DNA from: Bacillota bacterium
GTDB lineage: Bacteria; Bacillota; UBA4882; UBA10575
DNA: 21,536 bases
NCBI GenBank assembly: GCA_012512605.1
Contig: JAAZDX010000176.1
Location: forward strand, 1-21,536
Direction: 5' to 3'
Shown here one piece after another: positions 8,281 through 16,259 of this stretch (position 1 is the stretch's first letter; each line of letters starts with the position of its first letter). The position numbers and the translations under genes are program-made. Under the pieces are notes generated by a model. The model saw only the letters and a list, made by a program, of their open reading frames with translations. It searched no databases and was not told the origin of the DNA.

Positions 8281-8313
8281 CCCTTGGCTACCTCACAGGA
8301 TAACCTTAAAGGG
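8281..8313 (-). promoter_or_regulatory. PyrR-binding RNA hairpin 2 (anti-antiterminator)
   Basis: On the minus strand the RNA folds as CCCTT, bulge TAA, GGTTA, loop TCCTGTGAGG, TAGCC, AAGGG. The lower stem is 5 bp, the upper stem 5 bp, with a one-sided bulge and the loop sequence typical of PyrR sites of Firmicute pyr operons. Known mechanism: PyrR bound to UMP holds this hairpin, which prevents the antiterminator and lets the downstream terminator form. No pyrR gene is in the window, so PyrR must be encoded elsewhere. Confidence 0.87.
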
Positions 8314-8439
8314 GTGAAACTTCATAAAGCTATTTCGTTGTTATTCAAACCCATAAGGGTCCGCATAAGGTGGCCGTCACCCGACCACAACCGGCAGCGC
8401 GCCGTTACGCACGACCGAGAAACGGGATAAGACCGGCAT

Positions 8440-8474
8440 AACGAAAGAAAGCTGCCGGCAAGCGCAGGCAGCTT
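8440..8474 (-). terminator. First pyr attenuator: intrinsic terminator
   Basis: The transcript folds AAGCTGCC with GGCAGCTT around a 10-base loop, an 8-bp stem followed by TTTCTTTCG, a somewhat imperfect T-tract. The upstream 3' arm of the PyrR-type hairpin at 8533-8566 (GGTAAGGCAG) can pair with CTGCC and CTTGCC inside this terminator, giving an alternative antiterminator fold. It lies about 105 bases after the likely transcription start. Confidence 0.75.
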
Positions 8475-8532
8475 CACATTTCTAGCTTTAAGCATAGAAA
8501 TTAGCGCACACAGAAAGATTTCTGCTTAATCT

Positions 8533-8566
8533 GCCTTACCTGCCTCACGGGACAAGATTTAAAGGC
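8533..8566 (-). promoter_or_regulatory. PyrR-binding RNA hairpin 1 (anti-antiterminator)
   Basis: The minus-strand RNA folds as GCCTT, bulge TAAAT, CTTG, loop TCCCGTGAGG, CAGG, T, AAGGC. The architecture and the TCCnGTGAGG loop match hairpin 2 at 8281-8313 and the known PyrR recognition element. It begins about 14 bases after the predicted transcription start. It pairs functionally with the terminator at 8440-8474. Confidence 0.85.
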
Positions 8567-8586
8567 CTAACCTAAACTCTTAGGTT

Positions 8587-8615
8587 ATTCTAAACGTTCT
8601 CGGTTTAAAAGTCAA
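8587..8615 (-). promoter_or_regulatory. Sigma-A type promoter of the pyr operon
   Basis: TTGACT (-35) and TAGAAT (-10) are separated by exactly 17 bases on the minus strand, each one mismatch from the vegetative consensus. The predicted start near 8580 lies just before PyrR hairpin 1, the arrangement expected for attenuation control. Confidence 0.85.
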
Positions 8616-8680
8616 TACAAATAGTACCCAATCTCTCTTGATTTATGTAACAAAGGTTTTAATGCGTTCGCCAAAGAGAA

Positions 8681-10093
8681 TCATTCTTTTACCGCACTCA
8701 ACAAACGCTCAAAATCCCGGAGCGTATTTTCGTTGTTGACAAAGGTTTGCCGGACCTTTTGCTCCCAGACCGCACCGTTTTCTCGATCACCAAGAGCATA
8801 ATAATCGAGACAGATAAAGATATAGCTAACGGGATCATCACTCATCTCCAGTACCTCCGTTAGCGTCTCCAGCGAATCCTGGTATTGCTTGGCATAATAC
8901 TGACTGCGCCCCTTTCCAAGTAAAACTGCCCCCTGCCAGTAAGCAGAGTCGGGTGGCGCTAATTCGTACGCTTTTTCATAAATCCGGACCGCTTTATCAA
9001 TCATGGTCTGGTCCGGATAATAACCGGCGAAGAAGAACATTTCATATTCATATGCCAAGTCATAGAAGTAGAAAAAGTAGAAGGGATCGGCGATCTCCAT
9101 CGCCAGCAATTCATCGGCTAGCCTATAAACCTCTTCGTACTGGTAAGCATGGAAGTTTTCGTAGATCCTGATCATTTTGACGATTGGCGCATAGGTCGTC
9201 AGCGTTTCTTCATCGATATAACAAAGCAACTGTTCCCCATCCCAGGTGTTTTGTCCTCCCGGTCCAGCCACCGCCAATGTAAAGAGGATTTGGTGTCGGG
9301 GTGCAAATCTGCGAAAAGAATCCCATGCTGTAACCGCGCAAAGCGCCCCGAAAAACGGTTCGTGGTTGGGCCCGGAAGGTCCGCTCGCACTTATCCACTT
9401 CTCCCCCAGTCCCATTTGGATAAAATTATGGTAATCCCAGATATCGAAATAATAATCATCACTCGCCAGCAATTTTTCTAGTTCCGTTACGTACTTATCT
9501 TTATCCGGTTCTTGGCCCCTTTCCCATTTTTCATTATAGTCAAGAATTAACACGAGCTGGTTTAAATAAGCCGGCCGATCCGACAGAATGGCTGCTTGCT
9601 TACAGCTCTCCACATTCCCGGTGAAACAATAATCTAAATAATACCCAAGAACAGTCTTCCGTTCCGCCAGCGACTGCTGGACCAGCTTAATCCCGGCCGC
9701 TTCGTCCTCATACTCGTTAAACAGAAGAATCGCTTTCGCCAGTTTGTATACGCAAGGCTCCTTTGCCGCATATTCATCCAAGTCCTTTTCAAAGGCTTGG
9801 ATGGCCTTATCATCAATTCGACCGGCATAGAGCTCCCATTTGACCTGCCGAATCTGGTCGCTTGAATTGAAAGAAATAAATGGCAAGTAATACGCCAGTA
9901 AAAAATATACCGGGTTTACCTGCCCCTGGGCCATTGCCAATTCAAAAGCACGTTGATAATCTTCCTCCGCCAAACTATCCCACAAAAGCGTCAGGTCATT
10001 TCCTTCTAAGGTAAGAATAACACCGGAAGAAGAAAGGAGAAGCAAAACGGCCACTATCGACACGATCACCCGCCGTCCCAATTTCGTTTTCAT
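8681..10093 (-). CDS. Uncharacterised membrane-anchored or exported TPR-like protein
   Basis: I do not recognise a named family. The 470-aa product starts with a basic stretch and one hydrophobic segment (about residues 8-26, VIVSIVAVLLLLSSSGVIL), either an uncleaved anchor or a signal peptide; no lipobox is seen. The rest is helical, acidic and very rich in Tyr, Phe and Trp. Near the C-terminus, stretches such as AVRIYEKAYELAPPDSAYW followed by AKQYQDSLETLTEVLEMSDD have tetratricopeptide spacing, so a protein-binding solenoid outside the membrane is plausible. It is more AT-rich than its neighbours by eye. It lies alone between the terminator at 10167-10195 and the pyr promoter. The ATG at 10093 is seven bases after GGAGG; an in-frame TTG at 10096 is less likely. 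Confidence 0.8.
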   Translation of the reverse strand: MKTKLGRRVIVSIVAVLLLLSSSGVILTLEGNDLTLLWDSLAEEDYQRAFELAMAQGQVNPVYFLLAYYLPFISFNSSDQIRQVKWELYAGRIDDKAIQAFEKDLDEYAAKEPCVYKLAKAILLFNEYEDEAAGIKLVQQSLAERKTVLGYYLDYCFTGNVESCKQAAILSDRPAYLNQLVLILDYNEKWERGQEPDKDKYVTELEKLLASDDYYFDIWDYHNFIQMGLGEKWISASGPSGPNHEPFFGALCAVTAWDSFRRFAPRHQILFTLAVAGPGGQNTWDGEQLLCYIDEETLTTYAPIVKMIRIYENFHAYQYEEVYRLADELLAMEIADPFYFFYFYDLAYEYEMFFFAGYYPDQTMIDKAVRIYEKAYELAPPDSAYWQGAVLLGKGRSQYYAKQYQDSLETLTEVLEMSDDPVSYIFICLDYYALGDRENGAVWEQKVRQTFVNNENTLRDFERLLSAVKE

Positions 10094-10166
10094 CAACCGG
10101 CCTCCTTATTTTCTTCTTTTTAAAAGATCGATACATTTACCAACAATTATCCATTTTCTACATTAT

Positions 10167-10195
10167 TAAAAAATTCCCTGCTTTTGACAGGGAAA
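10167..10195 (-). terminator. Intrinsic terminator of the sugar-utilisation operon
   Basis: Just after the aldolase gene the transcript folds TTCCCTG with CAGGGAA around a 7-base loop, followed directly by TTTTTT. This is a textbook intrinsic terminator that separates the carbohydrate operon from the gene downstream. Confidence 0.9.
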
Positions 10196-10247
10196 GATCC
10201 TCGAAAAAGTTCATTACACTTTAATGTTTTACCAATTTAGATGTTTG

Positions 10248-11090
10248 TTAAGCCTGCGTTAGTAGAATCTTACTTTTAACCACAGCCTTCATGGCCTCAA
10301 CCGTCGGCTTAAAAAGGGAACGTGGATCGTAAAGGGTGGGTTCTTCCTTTAAAACCGCCCGGATCGTATCGGTATGCGCGACGGCCAGTTCCGTCCAGAC
10401 GTTGAATTTACGTACCCCGATCGCCACCACCTCTTTGACCACAGCGTCGGGAAGCCCAGAACCGCCATGCAAGACCAGGGGAATATCCAATACAGATTTG
10501 AGCCTCTTCAATAAGGCCAAGTTCAAGTTGGGTTCACCCTTATATATGCCGTGACTGGGCCCGACCGCCACCGCCAGACAATCAACTTTTGTTGCCGTAA
10601 CAAATTCTACTGCTTCCTCGGGATCGGTCATGAACGCTTCCGCCGTTTTTACCTGTATGTTATCTTCCTTCCCCCCGATCCGACCGAGTTCGGCTTCGAC
10701 TGAGACCCCCGCCGCATGGGCCACTCGGACCACTTCTTTGGTCAGCTTGAGGTTTTCGGCAAAGGGTAGATGGGAAGCGTCAATCATAACAGAGGTAAAA
10801 CCGGCTTTGATCGCCTGGATAATCAGATCGAAATCAGTACAGTGGTCAAGGTGCAAAGCGACGGGGACCTTTCCCTTTTCGGCTGCTACCTTGCCAAGGG
10901 CCGCAATATAATCCAGCCCGGCGTATTTGACCCCGCCTTCGGTCACCATTAAGATCACTGGCGTCCCTAATTCCTCCGCGCCGGCCATAATTGCTTTTAC
11001 GGTTTCCAGATTAACAAAATCAAACCCGCAAATAGCTCCCGCATAATCTGCGGCAAAAAGCTCGTTTAAGGTTACAAGCGCCATCATCAT
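10248..11090 (-). CDS. Class II ketose-bisphosphate aldolase (tagatose- or fructose-1,6-bisphosphate)
   Basis: Cleaves a ketohexose 1,6-bisphosphate to dihydroxyacetone phosphate and glyceraldehyde 3-phosphate in the cytoplasm. The 280 aa match GatY/KbaY/FbaA. Zinc and catalytic residues are visible: HLDHCTDF (D82, H83), EAELGRIGG, GPSHGIYKG (H180), LHGGSGLP (H208) and KFNVWTEL (N230). The family cannot be split into fructose and tagatose specificity from sequence alone. The next gene upstream is a FruK/LacC-type kinase that would make the bisphosphate, and the locus also has a GatD-like dehydrogenase, so a tagatose or related substrate is plausible (inference). Three successive ATG codons begin the gene; the third (11084) is best spaced from AGGAG. 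It is the last gene before the terminator. Confidence 0.92.
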   Translation of the reverse strand: MMMALVTLNELFAADYAGAICGFDFVNLETVKAIMAGAEELGTPVILMVTEGGVKYAGLDYIAALGKVAAEKGKVPVALHLDHCTDFDLIIQAIKAGFTSVMIDASHLPFAENLKLTKEVVRVAHAAGVSVEAELGRIGGKEDNIQVKTAEAFMTDPEEAVEFVTATKVDCLAVAVGPSHGIYKGEPNLNLALLKRLKSVLDIPLVLHGGSGLPDAVVKEVVAIGVRKFNVWTELAVAHTDTIRAVLKEEPTLYDPRSLFKPTVEAMKAVVKSKILLTQA

Positions 11091-11166
11091 TTCTCCTTTT
11101 CGTGGAGGTGTTCACCCCGGCTCGCTCGCTATAACCGTAGCCCGTTCAATTATCGAGGTTAACCAC

Positions 11167-12114
11167 CTAGGCTGTTCCCATGGGCTGAATACGCACCTTT
11201 GGATACACCTTCCCAACCTGGTCTGGATCAATACACCCGGGACTTTTGGTGGACAAGTTGGAAGTGGCGGCCGCAACCCCGTACTTTACGGCAGTCATCA
11301 CGTCAGCCCCGGCGGCTAGTTGGCTAACGACTCCTCCGACCATCGCATCACCACAGCCCACGGTACTCTTCACCTCTTCCACGCGCATTGGTTCAACTTT
11401 AAATACCGCCTCTTTATAACCGAAGATCAGACCCGCGCTCCCCAATGAAACTAAAACCAGTTCGGTTCCTTCCGCCAAGAGCTGACGAACGGCCTGTTCA
11501 TAGTCGGCATCCCGCGCCAAGGGATGACCACAAAGTTCCTCAATTTCATCCTTGTTCGGTTTAACCATATAGGGTCGCGCCTTGATCCCGGTCCGCAAGG
11601 CGGCCCCGCTTGTATCTAAGACCATTTTACACTCGGGGTTATGTTTTCGGCACCAAAGCATCAGTTCGTAATAGGCGCTGTGGTCTAAGCCGCCCGGAAG
11701 GCTACCGTTAAACGTAATAAACGAAGCCTGCGGCGCTAAATCAGCAAGGCACTTCTTAAGCCCCTGCCACTCCTCCTCTTCTACAACCGGTGACGGCTCA
11801 TAGACCTCGGTTACGATCTGCCGCGCCTCGTCAACCAGGGCGAGACACACCCGAGAATTCGCCGCGATCTCCGTAAAACAGTGTCGTATTCCTTCTTCCT
11901 CTAGCATCTTCCGGATGATGAGGCCGGTAGTGCCACCGGCAAATCCGGTGGCGATCACATCGCCCTTGAGGCGGTGAACAGTCCGGGCTACGTTGTTCCC
12001 TTTTCCTCCGGCCACCGCTAAAGATTGTTCCGCGCGGGTGATTGCTCCTAAGGTTAAATCCTTACAGACCAGTGTTTTATCGATTGCAGCATTCAATGTA
12101 ACCGTGATGATCAT
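11167..12114 (-). CDS. PfkB-family sugar-phosphate kinase, 1-phosphofructokinase / tagatose-6-phosphate kinase type
   Basis: Phosphorylates a ketohexose monophosphate to the 1,6-bisphosphate using ATP. The 315 aa carry the FruK/LacC N-terminus (TVTLNAAIDKT), the sugar-binding GGKGNNVAR (36-44), the KPNKDE segment (185-190), and the catalytic STVGCGDAMVGG (250-261), with Asp256 as base. The Cys254 in place of the commoner Ala or Ser is a small variation. Together with the aldolase 76 bases downstream it forms a two-step phospho-sugar to triose module. Fructose-1-P and tagatose-6-P kinases cannot be separated from sequence alone. The ATG at 12114 follows GAGGTG. The gene lies 28 bases after the phosphorylase gene, in the same transcription unit. 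Confidence 0.9.
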   Translation of the reverse strand: MIITVTLNAAIDKTLVCKDLTLGAITRAEQSLAVAGGKGNNVARTVHRLKGDVIATGFAGGTTGLIIRKMLEEEGIRHCFTEIAANSRVCLALVDEARQIVTEVYEPSPVVEEEEWQGLKKCLADLAPQASFITFNGSLPGGLDHSAYYELMLWCRKHNPECKMVLDTSGAALRTGIKARPYMVKPNKDEIEELCGHPLARDADYEQAVRQLLAEGTELVLVSLGSAGLIFGYKEAVFKVEPMRVEEVKSTVGCGDAMVGGVVSQLAAGADVMTAVKYGVAAATSNLSTKSPGCIDPDQVGKVYPKVRIQPMGTA

Positions 12115-12142
12115 AACAGCACCTCAAATGTTTGTAAAAATA

Positions 12143-14485
12143 TTATTGACGCTTGATGGTTACACCCTCGACCGGAACCGTAACCGCTTCCCCATAAATC
12201 TTAAGCAGAACAGGTTCTCCTTCAACGACGCGAAATACCGCTTCTTGCTGAGTAACGGACACTTCCAGCAGTGAACCAGCGTAACTTATGCGGAACCGGT
12301 AAGACGGCCACTCTTTCGGGATTGTCGGATTAAAGATCAACTGATCGCCATCGGTCCGTAATCCCCCGAAACCGAAGACCATCCCAGCCCAAACCCCGGC
12401 CGCCGATGTCGAATGGATTCCCTGTTCCGTATTGCGGTTATAATTATCCAGATCCAAGCGGGCGGCATAAGCGAAGAAGTTGTATGCTTCCTCCAATTTA
12501 CCCAGTTCCGCCGCTAAAATCCCGTGTAAGGAAGGGGATAAAGACGACTCGTGGCAAGTCCGGGCTTCATAGAATTCATAATTCGCCTTCTTCTCCTCCA
12601 TGGGAAAGTCTTGACTGAAGAAATAGATCAGGTTAAGAAAATCCGGCTGTTTAATTACATTGTACCGAAAGATCTTGAAATAAGCCCAGTGTTTGTAGAG
12701 GGGGATTTGGGACATGGGAATACTTTTCACCTCAACATGGGGCAGATCAAAATACCCGTCATGCTGTTCGTAAATCCCCGTTTCTTCGTCCTTTAAAATC
12801 CGCATCTTATCCGCCATCAGTCTCCAGTTGGCGGTCTCTTCCGGGGTCAACTGCACTTTCTTGATGGCCTGTTCATATCGCTCCGGGGCTTTCTCTTTCA
12901 TCTCCGCCAGTACATCCAGCGTATAGAGGAACATCTTCTTCCCCATATAATTCGTATAACAGTTATGGTTAACCATCATATGGAACTCGTCCGGTCCCAT
13001 TACCCCGTAAAAGCCAAAGTCGCCCTTCTTGGGGCTCCACCCGCCCCAACTGGCCATACAACGGCACATCTGCAACAACATTTCGATGCCTTCATTGTAT
13101 AAAAACTGTTTATCTTTACAGACCTGATCGTAATGCCAGATGGCGTAAAAAATCGCTAGGTTTTGGTGGATCTCCAACTCCACATGCTGCCAGGTACCCA
13201 TCTCCTCCACCCCGGTTATGGTGGAAAAGGGATAGCGGGCGCCCTCTAAATCGACCCGTTTGGCGTTTTCCAACGCCCTGGGGAGATAATGATAGCGATA
13301 CATCAGTAGTTTGCGGGCGATCTCCGGGTTGAGGAACATATACATGCGATGGCAATAAATCTCCGTATCCCAGAAGTTGACCCCGTTGTATACTTCACCG
13401 GCCAGCTTACAAATGACGTTCCGCCGGTCGCTCTCGCCATGATAGTTACTATACACCGTATATAAGGAATAGCGCACCCCTTGCTGCAGCTCAGGGTCGC
13501 CCTTGATTTCAATGTCCATCCGTCGCCAAAAATCAGCCCAGTGCTGCTGGTGCTTTTCCAGGGCCTCTTCGTAGGTTATGGCGGCATATTTTTGCGCCAG
13601 GCTTAAACCGTTCTGCCAAACCTGCTCCACATCGCCCTTTTCTTCCCAGTGGTTCACCACCATCTTCTCGAAGGCAGTGGCCTGCTTTTCCCGGAGTTGT
13701 AGCGAAAACTCGGCCCCAACAAACTTCTCCCGTTCCACGTAGCGCGGATCAAGCGCTTGGTCGGAAGTAAGCCGGAAACTGGAGAAGAGATTGATCTTAC
13801 TCCGCCGGGTGCGGGCTTGGATACAGTATAAACCATCCGCAAACTGTTTCCGCTGACAAGTCCAGAAATTCAGGTTCCCCTTCCTCTCTTGGCTGGATCC
13901 GGTCTCCTGCGTTTGATCCCAGCCAGCGGCCAGTTCGTAAATGGTATCAAAGTCCAGTCCGGAACAGACTTTTACTTCACCGGAGAAATTCAACGGTTCA
14001 AAGATAATCCGCTGGCACCCCATGGCGGTATTCACCATATCGGTAAAGCGGAGAAAAGTAATCCGCAGCTGTTTGTTCTGCGCCGTCGTCCACACAAACT
14101 CCCGTTTTAGAGTGGCATTGCGCAGATCAAGGGTTCGCCGAAAATCGGCGAATTTAACCTTGGCTAAATCTAATTCTTCGCCGTCAAGGCTAATTCTGGT
14201 ATAAAGCCAATCCACCGCATTGAGCATCGTGGCCCCTTCTGTGATAAAACCCTTAAAGACCTGCGGATGATTAATATCCATGATCTCGTAGAGCTGGCTG
14301 AAATAGCTGCCCAAAAGATGATCGCCGGAATAACCTTCCTCAAAATAACCCCGAACACACATGAATTCATTGGCTAAAGAGAAAATTGATTCAGACAAGC
14401 GTTGTTTGGCCGGGTCGAATCCTTCTTCAATCACCAACCATGGGTCGACTTTGAAGTATTTTTCAGGAGTTTTGAACAAATGCAT
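12143..14485 (-). CDS. GH65 family disaccharide phosphorylase (specificity unknown)
   Basis: GH65 phosphorylases split alpha-glucosides such as maltose, trehalose, kojibiose or nigerose with phosphate, giving beta-glucose 1-phosphate and the acceptor. The 780 aa match the family. Seen: an N-terminal beta-sandwich, an (alpha/alpha)6 catalytic barrel containing FWDTEIYC (371-378) and the general acid in GVMGPDEFH (Glu500), then TCHESSLSPSLHG and GIHSTSAAGVW, which line the phosphate site, and a C-terminal beta domain. The acceptor-side segment usually read as KQADVV is replaced by SIPMSQIPLYKHW, so common maltose or trehalose phosphorylase activity should not be assumed. The ATG at 14485 has GGAGGG at the right distance; an upstream in-frame TTG (14506) is discarded. 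No beta-phosphoglucomutase is nearby. No signal peptide, so cytoplasmic. Confidence 0.93.
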   Translation of the reverse strand: MHLFKTPEKYFKVDPWLVIEEGFDPAKQRLSESIFSLANEFMCVRGYFEEGYSGDHLLGSYFSQLYEIMDINHPQVFKGFITEGATMLNAVDWLYTRISLDGEELDLAKVKFADFRRTLDLRNATLKREFVWTTAQNKQLRITFLRFTDMVNTAMGCQRIIFEPLNFSGEVKVCSGLDFDTIYELAAGWDQTQETGSSQERKGNLNFWTCQRKQFADGLYCIQARTRRSKINLFSSFRLTSDQALDPRYVEREKFVGAEFSLQLREKQATAFEKMVVNHWEEKGDVEQVWQNGLSLAQKYAAITYEEALEKHQQHWADFWRRMDIEIKGDPELQQGVRYSLYTVYSNYHGESDRRNVICKLAGEVYNGVNFWDTEIYCHRMYMFLNPEIARKLLMYRYHYLPRALENAKRVDLEGARYPFSTITGVEEMGTWQHVELEIHQNLAIFYAIWHYDQVCKDKQFLYNEGIEMLLQMCRCMASWGGWSPKKGDFGFYGVMGPDEFHMMVNHNCYTNYMGKKMFLYTLDVLAEMKEKAPERYEQAIKKVQLTPEETANWRLMADKMRILKDEETGIYEQHDGYFDLPHVEVKSIPMSQIPLYKHWAYFKIFRYNVIKQPDFLNLIYFFSQDFPMEEKKANYEFYEARTCHESSLSPSLHGILAAELGKLEEAYNFFAYAARLDLDNYNRNTEQGIHSTSAAGVWAGMVFGFGGLRTDGDQLIFNPTIPKEWPSYRFRISYAGSLLEVSVTQQEAVFRVVEGEPVLLKIYGEAVTVPVEGVTIKRQ

Positions 14486-14523
14486 CTTCTTTTCCCTCCA
14501 AAGCAAAGTAGTTTCGGGCAGTC

Positions 14524-15441
14524 TTACAGGTGATATTCCCTGATCCGGTGATACACATCATCCAGTGTTCCTTGAAAGGGCCCGGGCGTTTCCATCTTGA
14601 TCGAGACCAAAGCGGCGGCAAATTTAAGGGCTTCCGCCACCTCATGCTCCATTCGCCAGGCTAAATAAGCAGCAAAAGTAGTGTCCCCCCGGCCTGTACG
14701 CCCCAGCACGCTCCGGTTGGAGAACTTTTCGTAATACGTTCTCCCCCCCGCTCTGGCTAATACGCCCTCCGCATGGGTAATGACGGTCTCCGGGCAACCC
14801 CACTCTTCAAAGATCATGGCCGCTTTCTCCAGATCACCGGTCCCGGTGAGAACTTTCGCCTCCACCACATCCAACTTCACCTTACTCATCTGTTTGACGA
14901 TGGCTTGTTTTTGCGGAACATCTTTAAAAGCAATCTCCCGACTGGCCGGATCCACTTGCCGGACAAAACTCTGCAGATCAACCGAAAGATTGTAGCCCCG
15001 GTCTTTTAAACCGCAAATCAAGTCTAAATCAAACTCCTGGTCGGAGATACCGGCAAGATGCAGATATTGAGTGGACACGTCAGGAATCTCCTCTAATTCA
15101 AAGCGTCCGGCGCTTTTTTTTAAGATTAACCGCCGTTCGTCAAGATTGGCGGTCGGATGGATCACCACTGAATAGGTTGTTTCTTCCGCCGGGATTAAAT
15201 AAGTATCGATGCCCAGTTCTTGCATGGGCTGAAGGATCTCTTCATCCTTCTGGGCCATCCTGGTCACGACCGCAACTTTCTTACCAACCCGCGCCGCTAC
15301 CATCGCCCCGCATAAAACCGCACTGCCGGGGGCCACAGTGGTTTCACCTTGAAAAGGGGTTATTTCATCAAAACACATATGCCCCAAAAATGTTAGTTCA
15401 TAAGTCTTCATCTGTCTCTCCGCCTGATTATTTTTGCTCAT
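14524..15441 (-). CDS. PfkB-family carbohydrate kinase (ribokinase / fructokinase-like)
   Basis: Probably phosphorylates the free sugar released in the pathway, ahead of the second PfkB kinase. The 305-aa product has the ribokinase-like fold signature: GHMCFDEI near the N-terminus, a central VDLQSF segment, and the catalytic GRTGRGDTTFAAYL with its Asp as base. The usual GGxxxN sugar-binding motif is poorly matched (APGSAVLCGAMVAA), so the substrate is uncertain. The ATG at 15441 overlaps the permease stop by 4 bases (ATGA), which implies translational coupling. A second in-frame ATG at 15411, preceded by GGAGA, would give the more typical MKTYELTFLG N-terminus. Confidence 0.88.
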   Translation of the reverse strand: MSKNNQAERQMKTYELTFLGHMCFDEITPFQGETTVAPGSAVLCGAMVAARVGKKVAVVTRMAQKDEEILQPMQELGIDTYLIPAEETTYSVVIHPTANLDERRLILKKSAGRFELEEIPDVSTQYLHLAGISDQEFDLDLICGLKDRGYNLSVDLQSFVRQVDPASREIAFKDVPQKQAIVKQMSKVKLDVVEAKVLTGTGDLEKAAMIFEEWGCPETVITHAEGVLARAGGRTYYEKFSNRSVLGRTGRGDTTFAAYLAWRMEHEVAEALKFAAALVSIKMETPGPFQGTLDDVYHRIREYHL

Positions 15442-16259
15442 CCTTTGAGCGATCCAGCATACGTACCGGTAGTAATGTACTTCTGGAAGAATAAAAAGAC
15501 AAGGATCGGTATGAAGGAAGCGAGCACGATTACGGCCGCTCGTATCGGATCGGAGATCCCGTACTGACCTTGGATCATCGCGATCCCCAAAGTAACGGTC
15601 CGTTTCTCCATACTTTGCAGCAACAACAAGGAGAAAGGCAACTCATTCCACATGGACTGAAAACCAATGATGACAAGGAATCCGATCATTGGCAGCGCCA
15701 TTGGGGTGGCAATCTGGGACAAGATCCGCCAGGTGCTGGCACCGTCTACCCGGGCCGATTCGATGATTTCATAAGGGATGGAATTAAAATAAGTAGCCAT
15801 GATATAGGTGCCAAACGGCGCAAAATACGCGGTCCAAACCAGAATAACGCCCAAATAAGTATCGGTCAGATAAAGCTTGTTGCAGATCTGAAAGATTTGA
15901 AGGGAGAGCAGCATCTGTGGAAAGATCATTAAAAAGAGGGTGGCCAAAAACAACGGTAAACGCAAGCGAAACCGTAACCGTCCAAAAGCAAAGCCAGCGG
16001 CAACACAGACAAAGAGATAAAAAAGCATGGCCGCCGGGATCAGGATGGCGTTATTCCAAAAATATGAAAGCAAATGTCCCTGCTCTATGGCCACTTTATA
16101 ATTGTCTAAAACCCATTTTGCCGGGGGAAAAACACGATTTTCGATATATTCATCGACCAATTTAAAACTAGTGATAAACACGTGGAAGAGCGGATAGATT
16201 GAGACCAGCGCAAATAGTATTAACACAAGATAAGTATAAAACTTTAGACTTTTATCCAT
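15438..16259 (-). CDS. CUT1 ABC sugar transporter permease, MalG type
   Basis: Inner-membrane subunit of a carbohydrate importer. The 273 aa have about six hydrophobic segments beginning at residues 9-30, and the cytoplasmic EAA loop ESARVDGASTWRILSQIATP (about 167-186), which docks the ATPase. The length is standard for the family. It overlaps the preceding permease by 8 bases, with GAGGTGG as ribosome site, and is coupled to the kinase downstream. The partner ATPase is not encoded in the window. The substrate is inferred from the phosphorylase gene to be a glucosyl disaccharide. Confidence 0.94.
   Translation of the reverse strand: MDKSLKFYTYLVLILFALVSIYPLFHVFITSFKLVDEYIENRVFPPAKWVLDNYKVAIEQGHLLSYFWNNAILIPAAMLFYLFVCVAAGFAFGRLRFRLRLPLFLATLFLMIFPQMLLSLQIFQICNKLYLTDTYLGVILVWTAYFAPFGTYIMATYFNSIPYEIIESARVDGASTWRILSQIATPMALPMIGFLVIIGFQSMWNELPFSLLLLQSMEKRTVTLGIAMIQGQYGISDPIRAAVIVLASFIPILVFLFFQKYITTGTYAGSLKG

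Larger units (their letters stand above)
8195..8586 (-). promoter_or_regulatory. pyr operon leader, about 390 bases, with tandem attenuators
   Basis: The untranslated leader runs from the predicted start near 8580 to pyrB. It holds PyrR hairpin 1, terminator 1, about 125 bases of no recognised content, PyrR hairpin 2 and terminator 2. In Bacillus subtilis successive pyr attenuators are separated by pyrR and pyrP; here nothing longer than an 18-codon frame without a ribosome site sits between them. Two serial attenuators should tighten UMP control (inference). Confidence 0.8.

Noticed and set aside
10097..10160. Promoter for the TPR-like protein gene
   Set aside because: The best candidate (TTGTTG, 17 bases, TTAAAA) matches the -10 consensus at only three positions; not supportable.
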